Shown here: piece by piece, positions 1 to 7,786 of the stretch
Numbering within the stretch: position 1 is the first letter of the stretch
Layout: each line of letters opens with the position of its first letter
NCBI GenBank assembly: GCA_963664625.1
Contig: OY761541.1
Span: 620,001 to 684,000, forward strand
DNA: 64,000 bases
DNA from: CBDCFV01 sp963664625
Lineage (GTDB): Bacteria; Chloroflexota; Dehalococcoidia; Lucifugimonadales; UBA3495
Reading direction: 5' to 3'
Translations under genes and position numbers: made by a program
Notes under the pieces: generated by a model
What the model saw: only the letters and a program-made list of their open reading frames with translations
The model's database searches: none
What the model was told of the DNA's origin: nothing

Positions 1-60
1 GCCACCGGACAGGTCCGGGTAAACGGGACCTTTTACCAGAGGCGAAGAACTCCTGGGAGG

Positions 61-93
61 ACAAAAGAAACCGCCCCGACGCATCGGGGCGGT
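61..93 (-). terminator. Rho-independent terminator of groEL
   Basis: A perfect 10-bp stem (70-79 with 84-93) and a 4-nt loop are followed, on the minus strand, by the T-rich run TTCTTTTGT. It lies about 35 nt after the groEL stop codon, so it most likely ends the groES-groEL transcript. Nothing recognisable was found in positions 1-60. Confidence 0.8.
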
Positions 94-126
94 CCTTGGT
101 GCAACGTCCGTAAGTGCAACCTTGGG

Positions 127-1746
127 CTAGTAGTCCATCGGCGGCATCGCCGGGGTCGCAGCGGCAGGTTGCGGGATCTCCGTGATCATCGACTCGGTGG
201 TCAAAACCATTCCCGCGACGCTGGCCGCGTTCTGGAGGGCGGATCGGGTGACCTTGGTCGGGTCGACAATGCCCCTCTCCAGCATCGGGCCGTACTCCCC
301 GACTTCGGCGTCGTACCCGTAGTCGTCGGCCTGCTGCTTCACTTGGTTCAGGACGACGGCGCCCTCGAAGCCCGCGTTCTCCACAATGAGCTTCAGGGGT
401 TGTTCCAGCGACCGGCGGATGATGTCTACGCCAACCCGCTCGTCGCCGGGCATGTCTCCAACGGAGTCCAGGGCGCGCTGCGCCCGCACCAGCGCCACGC
501 CGCCACCGGCAACGATGCCCTCTTCAACGGCGGAGCGGGTGGCGGAAAGGGCGTCTTCCACCCTGGCCTTTCGCTCCTTCAACTCGATCTCGGTGGCCGC
601 GCCAACCTTGATGACCGCCACGCCGCCGGACAGCTTTGCCATCCGCTCTTGCAACTTCTCGCGGTCAAACTCGGAAGTGGTCTCTTCGATCTGGGTCTTG
701 ATCTGGTTGATCCGGGCTTGGATGGCCTCTTCCGATCCCCGGCCTTCCACAATGGTGGTCTCGTCCTTGGTGGCGGAGACGCGGCGGGCTTGTCCGAAGT
801 CGTCCAACGAGGCGTTGTCCAGCTTGCGGCCAGTTTCTTCGCTGATCACGGTGCCGCCGGTCAAAATGGCGATGTCCTCGAGCATGGCCTTGCGGCGGTC
901 GCCGAATCCCGGAGCCTTCACGGCCAGAACGTTCAACGTGCCCCGCAGCTTGTTGACTACCAAGGTAGCCAGGGCCTCGCCGTCGATGTCCTCACCGATG
1001 ATTACAACGTTCTTCTTACCGGTCTGGAGCAGCTTCTCCAAAGCGGGAAGCAACTCGGCCACAGCGGAAACCTTCTTGTCGGTGATGAGCAGGGTGGCGT
1101 CCTCAATGGCGGACTCCATCCGGTCGGCATTGGTAATGAAATAAGGGGAAATGTAGCCGCGATCGATCTGCATACCTTCGACGTACTCGATCTCATCAGA
1201 CAGTCCCTTGGATTCTTCCACCGTGATGACGCCGTCCTTGCCGACCTTCTCCATGGATTCGGCAATGGTCTCGCCAATGGCGTCTTCATGGGCGGAGAGG
1301 CTTGCCACCTGCCCTATGCGCTCGCGGGTTTCCACGGGCTGGGCCATGCTTTGAAGCTCGTCCACTATGGCGGCAACTGCCCTGTCGATACCCCTCTTGA
1401 TGGCCATGGGGTTGGTCCCGGCGGTAACATTCTTGAAACCGTCGTTGATGATGGCTTGGGCCAACACTACCGAGGTGGTGGTGCCGTCACCGGCAGCGTC
1501 GTTGGTCTTGGTAGCCGCCTCTTTGAGGAGCTGAGCGCCCATGTTCTCGAAGGCATCGGGCAACTCGATCTCTTTGGCGATGGTGACCCCGTCACTGCAA
1601 ACCTGGGGAGGGCCAAAGGACTTGTCAAGCACAACGTTTCGGCCCTTTGGGCCCAGCGTTACCTTGACCGACGCGGCCAAAGTGTCAATGCCGGTCCGAA
1701 GGGACTTACGCGCCTCTTCCGAGTAGGCTAGTTTCTTTGCGGGCAT
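127..1746 (-). CDS. groL: Chaperonin GroEL (Cpn60)
   Basis: A 539-residue protein, the usual length for group I chaperonins. It forms the cytoplasmic double-ring ATPase that folds substrate proteins together with GroES. The N-terminus KKLAYSEEARKSL, the nucleotide-binding segments VTLGPKGRNVVLDK and GDGTTTSVVLAQ (about residue 85), and the equatorial AGGGVALVRA near residue 415 are all present. The C-terminus ends in PAMPPMDY rather than the GGM-rich tail of many GroELs. It is the second gene of a groES-groEL operon, 52 nt after groES, and is followed by a strong hairpin terminator. The CIRCE-like site upstream of groES would regulate both. Identity is certain. Confidence 0.99.
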   Translation of the reverse strand: MPAKKLAYSEEARKSLRTGIDTLAASVKVTLGPKGRNVVLDKSFGPPQVCSDGVTIAKEIELPDAFENMGAQLLKEAATKTNDAAGDGTTTSVVLAQAIINDGFKNVTAGTNPMAIKRGIDRAVAAIVDELQSMAQPVETRERIGQVASLSAHEDAIGETIAESMEKVGKDGVITVEESKGLSDEIEYVEGMQIDRGYISPYFITNADRMESAIEDATLLITDKKVSAVAELLPALEKLLQTGKKNVVIIGEDIDGEALATLVVNKLRGTLNVLAVKAPGFGDRRKAMLEDIAILTGGTVISEETGRKLDNASLDDFGQARRVSATKDETTIVEGRGSEEAIQARINQIKTQIEETTSEFDREKLQERMAKLSGGVAVIKVGAATEIELKERKARVEDALSATRSAVEEGIVAGGGVALVRAQRALDSVGDMPGDERVGVDIIRRSLEQPLKLIVENAGFEGAVVLNQVKQQADDYGYDAEVGEYGPMLERGIVDPTKVTRSALQNAASVAGMVLTTESMITEIPQPAAATPAMPPMDY

Positions 1747-1798
1747 CCTTTATCACCGTCCTTCTGTCTAAAGGCGGCCTGAAAGCCGCCTTGAAAGT

Positions 1799-2089
1799 TT
1801 AGCTGAGTTTGGCCAGGATATCGCTCTCACGCAGGATCAAGTATTCGTCGTCGCCATCCTTATACTCGGTCCCGGCGAATTTTGAATAGATGACGCGGTC
1901 GCCACTGGTCAATTCCATGGCGATTCGCTTGCCGTCGTCGCCAACCCGTCCCGGACCCACGGCTACCACTTCCCCCTCCTGTGGCTTTTCTTTGGCAGTG
2001 TCAGGTAGGAAAATCCCGCCCTTGGTAGTTTGTTCCTGCTCGATGGGCTTTACTACAACCCGCTCGCCCAGCGGCACAAAATTCGCCAC
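1799..2089 (-). CDS. groES: Co-chaperonin GroES (Cpn10)
   Basis: A 96-residue co-chaperonin that caps GroEL. The sequence begins ANFVPLGERVVVKPIE and contains the mobile-loop region TKGGIFLPDTAKEKP, GEVVAVGPGR, and the C-terminal YLILRESDILAKL. I chose the GTG start at 2089 because AAAGGAGG lies 5 nt upstream and the protein then has the family's normal length. An ATG at 2113 would add eight residues, absent from the family, that overlap the Shine-Dalgarno region. The gene is first in the heat-shock operon, with a promoter and a CIRCE-like operator just upstream. Confidence 0.97.
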   Translation of the reverse strand: MANFVPLGERVVVKPIEQEQTTKGGIFLPDTAKEKPQEGEVVAVGPGRVGDDGKRIAMELTSGDRVIYSKFAGTEYKDGDDEYLILRESDILAKLS

Positions 2090-2141
2090 ATTTGCCTCCT
2101 TTCTATCCCCCAATCAGGGCTTGTTTTTTGAACAATTTTCT

Positions 2142-2168
2142 TTAGCACTCTAGGCGTGAAAGTGCGAA
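2142..2168. promoter_or_regulatory. CIRCE-like operator (HrcA site) of groESL
   Basis: TTAGCACTC (2142-2150), nine bases, then AAGTGCGAA (2160-2168). The CIRCE consensus is TTAGCACTC-N9-GAGTGCTAA. One arm is perfect and the other matches 7 of 9. It lies between the -10 box and the groES start, where HrcA repressor sites normally sit. HrcA control is inferred; hrcA itself is not in this window. Confidence 0.8.
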
Positions 2169-2171
2169 ATT

Positions 2172-2200
2172 ATCCTAAATAAGATGGTTACTCTTGTCAA
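2172..2200 (-). promoter_or_regulatory. Sigma-70-type promoter of groESL
   Basis: On the minus strand, TTGACA (2200-2195), a 17-bp spacer and TAGGAT (2177-2172) lie directly upstream of the CIRCE-like operator. The -35 is a perfect consensus match and the -10 matches 4 of 6. The predicted transcription start would fall inside the operator. This promoter overlaps the first codons of the oppositely oriented crotonase frame at 2184. Confidence 0.65.
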
Positions 2201-3062
2201 GCGACACTACACCGCCCTACTATCTAAGGACTACCCGAAGCAACGCCGGCTGGAAATCACCGGCAATCGAGGGTTCGCAATTCGATACCGCTGTTTAGAC
2301 TACCACCTGGAGAACGGCATCGCTACGGTCACGCTGGACCGGCAGGACACCTGCAACTGCGTCGAACAATCCTTGGCCGCCGAAATCCGAGAGGTTTGCG
2401 GCTCAATTAGGGAAGAAGCCCATGTTAGGGCCGTTATTTTCACCGGGGCGGGAAAGCATTTCTCCGTCGGAAGGGCGTCGCCACCGCCGGCCATGGCCGG
2501 CGGTGGCGCCAGTGAAAAATTGGACTGGCTTCGGAGTGTGCAGGTCACCTCATCCATCGCCGCCATCGAAGTCCCTGTACTGGTGGCGGTGAACGGAGAC
2601 GCCCTGGACCACGGGCTGGAGTTGGCCTTGGCCGGCGACATCCGCATCGCATCGAACAGTTCCAGGTTCGGCCTGACCGGACTCGGGGAAGGCAGCTTGC
2701 CTTGGGACGGCGGCACCCAGCGGCTGCCCAGGCTGGTTGGGCCAGCGTGGGCCCGGGACATGATACTTACCTCCAGACTGGTCACTGCGCCAGAAGCCCT
2801 GAGCATTGGCTTGATCAACCGGGTGGTTGATGACGGTGATTTAATGACCGAGGCGGCAGCTATGGCCCACCAAATCGCCGCCGGGGCGCCCATAGCCGCC
2901 CGTTACCTGAAAGAGGCAGTGTCGCAAGGGCTTGACCTGACATTGGACCAAGGGCTGCGGCTGGAAACTGACCTGAACGTACTGCTGCACAGCACCGCAG
3001 ACCGGGCGGAGGGCATAACGTCCTTTCTGGAACGCAGGTCTCCTGAGTACACTGGCGAGTAA
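2184..3062 (+). CDS. Enoyl-CoA hydratase/isomerase family protein, divergent
   Basis: Crotonase-fold protein of up to 292 residues. Recognisable family features are YHLENGIATVTLDRQ, the oxyanion-hole region AVIFTGAGKHFSVG, NGDALDHGLELALAGDIRIAS and LPWDGGTQRLPRLVG. The first catalytic Glu position (in GLELAL) is kept. The second, normally P-E in the FAxPE segment, reads FGLTGLGEG, so that acid appears lost and hydratase activity is doubtful. About 37 atypical residues precede the domain and overlap the groESL promoter. The ATG at 2184 is therefore uncertain, though no good alternative start was found. A 30-bp perfect palindrome is inserted in frame at residues 99-108. The acyl-CoA substrate cannot be told from sequence. 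Confidence 0.75.
   Translation: MVTLVKRHYTALLSKDYPKQRRLEITGNRGFAIRYRCLDYHLENGIATVTLDRQDTCNCVEQSLAAEIREVCGSIREEAHVRAVIFTGAGKHFSVGRASPPPAMAGGGASEKLDWLRSVQVTSSIAAIEVPVLVAVNGDALDHGLELALAGDIRIASNSSRFGLTGLGEGSLPWDGGTQRLPRLVGPAWARDMILTSRLVTAPEALSIGLINRVVDDGDLMTEAAAMAHQIAAGAPIAARYLKEAVSQGLDLTLDQGLRLETDLNVLLHSTADRAEGITSFLERRSPEYTGE
2479..2508. repeat. 30-bp perfect palindrome inside the crotonase gene
   Basis: Each half is CGCCACCGCCGGCCA or its complement, with the dyad centre at 2493/2494 in CCATGG. It encodes about ten Pro/Ala/Gly residues (PPPAMAGGG) with no counterpart in crotonases, just after the oxyanion-hole segment. It looks like an inserted palindromic element that kept the frame. Confidence 0.8.
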
Positions 3063-3154
3063 TGTTGTTATGTTAGCCAACGGTGTACGAGAGTCGTTGC
3101 TTCTCTCACAACTATCCGAAAGACCATTGACTCCAAGAAGAGGGACTACCGACA

Positions 3155-3697
3155 TTGAAAGTTAAACTGGACCTGCACACTCACATCTGGGAGGCCTTCA
3201 ATTTCCAGCCGCCGTCCGTGGAAATCGCCCGGAAGGTAGTGGAACAGATAAGGTCTCGCGGAATCGACGGCATCGCCGTTACCGACCACAACAACAAGGA
3301 CTGGGCCTTCGAGTTCAAGGAGATAGTGGAGCGACACTTTCCAGGCGAGGCCATCATCATACCGGGGTGGGAGATTGAGGTCCGGCCTCCTCAAAATCCA
3401 TTCGACGAGTACCAGATAAGCGAGTTGTTCCTTGACGACGGCGGCGTGTTCCGCATCTACGCCCACCCCGGTTACTACTCGCCCAAAATCGTCATTGAGG
3501 AGGGTGTCCACGCCATCGAGGTCGACAACTACATCCATAACTGGCACATTCGCAAACCCCTAGTAACGCAAATCGCCCAAGCGCACGACCTGACGCTGGT
3601 GGAGGTCAGCGACGCCCATAACCTGGAAAACATCGGCCTGCGCTACACGGAAGTCGATATGGACGAACTGCGCCGCCGGGCGTCCAAGGGCGGATAA
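3155..3697 (+). CDS. PHP-domain metal-dependent hydrolase
   Basis: A 180-residue protein with the metal-ligand pattern of the PHP superfamily: DLHTH near the N-terminus, GIDGIAVTDHNN, the strand IIPGWEIEV, IYAHPGYYS and VSDAHNLENIG. PHP proteins are phosphoesterases or similar hydrolases with two or three bound metals. The start is a TTG preceded by AGAGG; no ATG is placed suitably. It is short (PHP phosphatases are often 220-290 residues) but carries the main motifs. It lies 15 nt upstream of a second crotonase gene, probably in the same transcript. The substrate is unknown. Confidence 0.8.
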   Translation: MKVKLDLHTHIWEAFNFQPPSVEIARKVVEQIRSRGIDGIAVTDHNNKDWAFEFKEIVERHFPGEAIIIPGWEIEVRPPQNPFDEYQISELFLDDGGVFRIYAHPGYYSPKIVIEEGVHAIEVDNYIHNWHIRKPLVTQIAQAHDLTLVEVSDAHNLENIGLRYTEVDMDELRRRASKGG

Positions 3698-3712
3698 AGG
3701 TAAGGCCCGCCG

Positions 3713-4426
3713 ATGTCTTCCTTCAGCACTTTGCTGTTTGAAAAGAAAGGCGCGGTGGCGCATATTTCGTTAAATCGCCCCCATGCGCTGAACGCCTACA
3801 GCATTCAAATGCGGGACGATTTTTCCGAGGCCCTGGCGGCTACCGAAGATGATCCCGATGTTCGCGCCGTTTTGATCACCGGCCAGGGACGGGCGTTTTG
3901 CGCCGGGGCCGACCTGACCGAATTCGGCACCGCCCCTTCGCAAGCGGTTGCCCGCCAAGTGCGCTGGGAGCGGGACGTTTGGGGGCAACTGGCCCATTTG
4001 CCCAAGCCGGTGATCGTGGCAGTGCACGGCTACTGCATCGGCTCAGGCGTGGAGATGGCGTTGCTGGGCGACTTGCGCTTGGCAGGGGAAGACACTATCT
4101 TTGCGCTGCCGGAAGTCCAACTGGGCATGATTCCCGCAGCCGGTGGCACCCAGACCGTGCCGAGGAACGTTCCGACGGGAACGGCCTTGGACATATTGCT
4201 CACCGGGCGCCGGTTCGACGCCGCTGAAGCGCTGGCTATGGGGCTGGTCACACGGGTCATCGTAAACGATAAGTTGATTGACGCAGCTTGGGCCGCCGCA
4301 TCAGCAGTGTCTACCCTTGAACCCGGAATAGTTGCCGCCGCAAAAACGGCTTTGACACTGGGCAGCGACCTTTCGCTCGGTGACGGCGTTGCGCTGGAGA
4401 CCAGGCTGGCGGCTTCATTGTTGTAA
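3713..4426 (+). CDS. Enoyl-CoA hydratase/isomerase family protein
   Basis: A 237-residue crotonase. Motifs: ISLNRPHALNAYS, the oxyanion-hole segment VLITGQGRAFCAGADL, GYCIGSGVEMALLGDLRLA and FALPEVQLGMIPAAGGTQ. Both catalytic glutamates of classical enoyl-CoA hydratases are present (in GVEM and LPEV), unlike the crotonase at 2184. The likely reaction is hydration of a trans-2-enoyl-CoA in a beta-oxidation-type pathway. The acyl-CoA synthetase-like gene 75 nt downstream supports a shared acyl-CoA pathway. It is slightly short at the C-terminus for the family. Confidence 0.92.
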   Translation: MSSFSTLLFEKKGAVAHISLNRPHALNAYSIQMRDDFSEALAATEDDPDVRAVLITGQGRAFCAGADLTEFGTAPSQAVARQVRWERDVWGQLAHLPKPVIVAVHGYCIGSGVEMALLGDLRLAGEDTIFALPEVQLGMIPAAGGTQTVPRNVPTGTALDILLTGRRFDAAEALAMGLVTRVIVNDKLIDAAWAAASAVSTLEPGIVAAAKTALTLGSDLSLGDGVALETRLAASLL

Positions 4427-4440
4427 CTGAGATTGCCGAT

Positions 4441-4465
4441 ACCTTCTCCCGGAATGGGAGAAGGT
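4441..4465. repeat. Palindromic hairpin between crotonase and acyl-CoA ligase
   Basis: ACCTTCTCCC and its exact reverse complement are separated by GGAAT. There is no T-tract on the plus strand, so it resembles a dispersed palindromic element more than a terminator. It lies upstream of the ligase Shine-Dalgarno. Confidence 0.6.
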
Positions 4466-4501
4466 CAATATGAGAGGAACCCACTTTCAAGGAGACTGTC
4501 C

Positions 4502-6055
4502 ATGAACACCAGCGAATTTCTGATGATTGCCGGGGCTATTGTGCCGGACAGGGCGGCAATGCTCTTCGACAACGAGCAGGTCACTTTTGTGGAATTTCAG
4601 GAGCGGGTGAACGCGCTGGCCAACGCTTTGGCCGACCAGGGCGTCGGCGCGGGAGACCGCGTGGCCCTGATGCAGGTAAACACGCCCCAATGTATAGAGG
4701 TCTACTTCGCCGCTGCCCAGTTGGACGCTATATACGTCCCCATCAATTTCCGCGCCAAGTCGGAAGAACTGGAGCAGATGCTCGCCATCGCCCAGCCAAA
4801 GGCCCTGTTCGTTGGCGAACGATACCTGCCCCTGGTACCCACCGGAGGGGACGCTGCTCCCGAACTGGTGGTCGTGCTGGATGGCGATGCCCTCGGCGGC
4901 ACAATTACTTACGCGGAACTTTTGGAGGGGGCGCTAACCGACCAATTGAACTTCCCGGAAGGGGATGACGACGATACCACGGTAATCATGTTCACCGCCG
5001 GCACTACCGGCGTCCCCAAAGGGGTGATGCTCAGTCACGAGAGCTTCTCCGGCTACCTGCTGGCAACGGTGAACCCAGCCGACCCCGACTCGGAGGAGAC
5101 GAACCTGCTCACCGTCCCCCTGTACCACATCGCCGGTCTGCAAGCCGCCCTGGCCGCTGTCTACGGCGGACGCACCCTGGCCATCATGCGGCAATTCGAG
5201 CCTGAAGAGTGGATGGACCTGGTGCAGCGGCACCGGGCCAACCGGGCCATGCTCGTGCCCACAATGCTCAAGCACCTGATGGACCACCCCCGTTTCGGCG
5301 AGTACGACCTCTCATCGCTGGACGTCATCACCTATGGCGCCGCCCCGATGCCCATGGAAGTAATCAGGGACGCCATCGGCAAGTTCCCCACCGCCCGGTT
5401 CATCAACGCCTTCGGCCAGACCGAGACGGCTTCCACCATCACCATGCTCCCGCCGGAGGACCACGTTCTGGAGGGCGGGCCGGACGAGATAGAAAGGAAG
5501 TTGCGCCGCCTCACCTCCATCGGCAAGCCCCTGGAAGACGTGGAAGTGAAAATTGTGGACGAGGACGGCAACGACGTGGACTTGGGAGAGGTGGGCGAAA
5601 TCGTCGCCAGAGGGTCCCGGATGATGCGCGGCTACTGGCAACAGGAGGCCGCCACCCAGGAAGCGATCCGCTCCGGCTGGATTTACACCGGAGACCTGGG
5701 CTACCAGGACGAAGATGCGTACATCTACCTGTCAGGACGGGCCAAGGACTTCATCAAGCGCGGCGGCGAAATGGTCTCCCCGGAAGAGGTGGAACAGGTG
5801 CTCAGGTCCCATCCCAACGTGGAGGACGCGGCGATCATCGGCATCCCGGACGTGGAGTGGGGCGAGGAGGTCTGCGCCGTGGTAGTCAAAGGCTCCGGCG
5901 ACGTGGGGGAGGATGAGTTGATCCGGTACTGCACCCAGCACCTGGCCAGTTTCAAACGCCCGCGATCAGTGGTATTCGTTGACGAACTGCCGCGCAACGT
6001 GATGGGCAAGGTCCTGAAACGGGACCTGCGTGAGCAGTTCGGAAGCCCGGTATGA
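4502..6055 (+). CDS. AMP-binding acyl-CoA synthetase / ligase
   Basis: A 517-residue member of the ANL superfamily, which activates a carboxylic acid with ATP and transfers it to CoA. Visible motifs: the phosphate-binding loop MFTAGTTGVPKGVML, YGAAPM, NAFGQTET, the hinge-region GWIYTGDLGYQDEDAYIYL followed by GRAKDFIKRGGEMVSPEEVE, and the C-terminal catalytic lysine in NVMGKVLKRDL. I chose the ATG at 4502 because AAGGAG precedes it. An in-frame extension upstream only translates the hairpin at 4441-4465. Neighbouring crotonases suggest a fatty- or aromatic-acid degradation route. Substrate specificity cannot be assigned. Confidence 0.95.
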   Translation: MNTSEFLMIAGAIVPDRAAMLFDNEQVTFVEFQERVNALANALADQGVGAGDRVALMQVNTPQCIEVYFAAAQLDAIYVPINFRAKSEELEQMLAIAQPKALFVGERYLPLVPTGGDAAPELVVVLDGDALGGTITYAELLEGALTDQLNFPEGDDDDTTVIMFTAGTTGVPKGVMLSHESFSGYLLATVNPADPDSEETNLLTVPLYHIAGLQAALAAVYGGRTLAIMRQFEPEEWMDLVQRHRANRAMLVPTMLKHLMDHPRFGEYDLSSLDVITYGAAPMPMEVIRDAIGKFPTARFINAFGQTETASTITMLPPEDHVLEGGPDEIERKLRRLTSIGKPLEDVEVKIVDEDGNDVDLGEVGEIVARGSRMMRGYWQQEAATQEAIRSGWIYTGDLGYQDEDAYIYLSGRAKDFIKRGGEMVSPEEVEQVLRSHPNVEDAAIIGIPDVEWGEEVCAVVVKGSGDVGEDELIRYCTQHLASFKRPRSVVFVDELPRNVMGKVLKRDLREQFGSPV

Positions 6056-6102
6056 GCGGTTAGGGCGGGAGATACGCAACCGGTTGGCCCTTCCGGGAAC
6101 AG

Positions 6103-7617
6103 TCAAGCAGGTCCGTCTTGCCCGGGGCTTCCACGCTCCGGGCGCTCTCCGGCATGTGCCATCGCCGCGCCTTCAGCCCGGCGGGCGATAGCCTTGACCA
6201 GTCCGCTGAAAATCCAGGCGTGCATGGGATACAGGACATACCAGTAGACCAGTCCGGTCAATCCCTTGGGAACGAAGGCCGCCGTTTGCTCCAACCAGGT
6301 TAAACCGTCCCTGTCTTCCTGTACCTCGTACTGTAGCCACGCCTTGCCCGGGACCTTCATCTCGGAGCTCAGGCGGACCATCCGGTCTGTTTCCAAGGCT
6401 TCCACTCGCCAGAAGTCCAGGGCGTCGCCGACCCGCAGGTCGTCGGGATGACGCCGCCCTCTCCGGAGGCCGGCGCCGCCCAATAAACGGTCCAACATCC
6501 CCCGCAACCGCCAACTCCAGTTGGCAAAGTACCACCCCCGGGCTGCTCCTATCCCGGTGATCACCCGGTAGACGTCTCCAGGCGGGGCTGCAACCCGGCG
6601 ACGCCGGCGTTCGACGATCATGCCTTGGCGCGACTCCAAGCGGACCTGTTCCTCCACTTCAACATGGCTGCCCACGGCGTCGCTCCACGAAGTGTCTATC
6701 CTTCCTTCTTCCAAGTCCTCAATTACCCTGTCAATAGCCGAGGCGTAGTCCCGCGGGGCGATCCAGGGGAAGAGGACCTCAGCACTACCGTTGGTGACTA
6801 CGACATCGTTGCGGAGCCCGTCGACCAAGGGTTGAGTGATCCTGGCGGGAATGGGAGTCATCCAATGCACCCAGTAAGAAGAGAGGCGGGGAGTCAAGAC
6901 CGGGACCGGCAACAACAGTCGTTTGAGGCCTCTTGCCTTGGCATAGCCCAACATCAGCCCTTTGTAGGTGGTCACGTCCTTCCCGCCAATCTCGATGGTT
7001 CGGCCACGACATTCGGGGGTGTCGAGGGCCGAAACCAAGTATTCCAACAGGTCGTCCACGGCGATGGGTTGGATGCGGGAGTAAACCCACTTGGGACAGA
7101 CCATGACAGGCAACCGCTCCACAAGTTCACGGACCATTTCAAACGAGATGCTCCCGGATCCAACGATAACAGCCGCCCGAAACTCGGTGACCGGAACCCC
7201 ACCTTCCCGCAGCGCTTGCCCCGTCTCTTGGCGGGAGCGCAGGTGTCGGGAGAGGTTGGCTTCAGGGTCTCCCAAGCCGCCCAAGTAAATGATATGGTTG
7301 ACGCCCGCGTCTTTCGCGGCCTGACCGAAGACCCTGGCAGCCCGCAGGTCCAGTTCATGGAATCCGGGGCCGCTGGACATGCTGTGAATCAAGTAGTAGG
7401 CGCAGTCGACTCCTGCAAGCGCTTCGGCCAGAGTGCCAGGGTCCAGAACATCCCCGACGGACACCTCGACTTCGCGGGACCACGGACGTGACAGCAGACT
7501 GCTCCGGTTACGGACAAGGACGCGAACACGGCGCCCTTCCTGGATCAACCGAGGAGCCAATCTCCCGCCTATATATCCGGTGGCACCGGTAACCAGTATT
7601 GTTTGCCCTTGGGTCAT
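6103..7617 (-). CDS. NAD(P)-binding SDR (atypical, SDR_a5-like) with C-terminal DUF2867
   Basis: A 504-residue two-domain protein. The N-terminal half is an atypical SDR/NmrA-like Rossmann domain with TGATGYIGGRL at residues 10-20, followed by CAYYLIHSMSS and YLGGLG. The C-terminal part (about 340-480) matches DUF2867-type proteins, with YRVITGIGAARGWYFANW and GLVYWYVLYPMHAWIFSGL. Proteins of this architecture are annotated as NAD-dependent epimerase/dehydratase-like; the reaction is unknown. It is convergent with the acyl-CoA ligase and divergent from the gene at 7787. Confidence 0.88.
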   Translation of the reverse strand: MTQGQTILVTGATGYIGGRLAPRLIQEGRRVRVLVRNRSSLLSRPWSREVEVSVGDVLDPGTLAEALAGVDCAYYLIHSMSSGPGFHELDLRAARVFGQAAKDAGVNHIIYLGGLGDPEANLSRHLRSRQETGQALREGGVPVTEFRAAVIVGSGSISFEMVRELVERLPVMVCPKWVYSRIQPIAVDDLLEYLVSALDTPECRGRTIEIGGKDVTTYKGLMLGYAKARGLKRLLLPVPVLTPRLSSYWVHWMTPIPARITQPLVDGLRNDVVVTNGSAEVLFPWIAPRDYASAIDRVIEDLEEGRIDTSWSDAVGSHVEVEEQVRLESRQGMIVERRRRRVAAPPGDVYRVITGIGAARGWYFANWSWRLRGMLDRLLGGAGLRRGRRHPDDLRVGDALDFWRVEALETDRMVRLSSEMKVPGKAWLQYEVQEDRDGLTWLEQTAAFVPKGLTGLVYWYVLYPMHAWIFSGLVKAIARRAEGAAMAHAGERPERGSPGQDGPA

Positions 7618-7714
7618 TTACTTCACCAGCGTAACATCGTCTACATCGTACATTGATTAACAATATTATAATTCAAAATATCTTCGTTCGCCTATCTCGG
7701 TTACCCTTCCCGTC

Positions 7715-7734
7715 TTTCCCGCGAAGGCGGGAAA
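7715..7734. repeat. dRS3-like palindromic repeat, copy 1
   Basis: TTTCCCGCGAAGGCGGGAAA: an 8-bp stem with loop GAAG, between the divergent genes at 6103 and 7787. The rest of this 169-bp gap is AT-rich, with a TATAAT at 7667-7672 that may serve one of the two promoters; no convincing -35 was found. Same family as the repeats at 15121, 31855, 32659, 41590 and 44218. Confidence 0.75.
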
Positions 7735-7786
7735 CCCGCCGGGTACATGTATACTTGGCTGGCAATCGAAAGGAGGTATACCCAAA

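Noticed and set aside
169..1731. A 520-codon open frame on the plus strand, antisense to groEL
   Set aside because: High-GC antisense shadow of a highly conserved gene; its protein has no recognisable domain and no Shine-Dalgarno context.
4441..4465. Hairpin after the crotonase gene as a terminator
   Set aside because: No T-tract follows on the plus strand and the next gene in the same pathway starts close by; better seen as a palindromic repeat.
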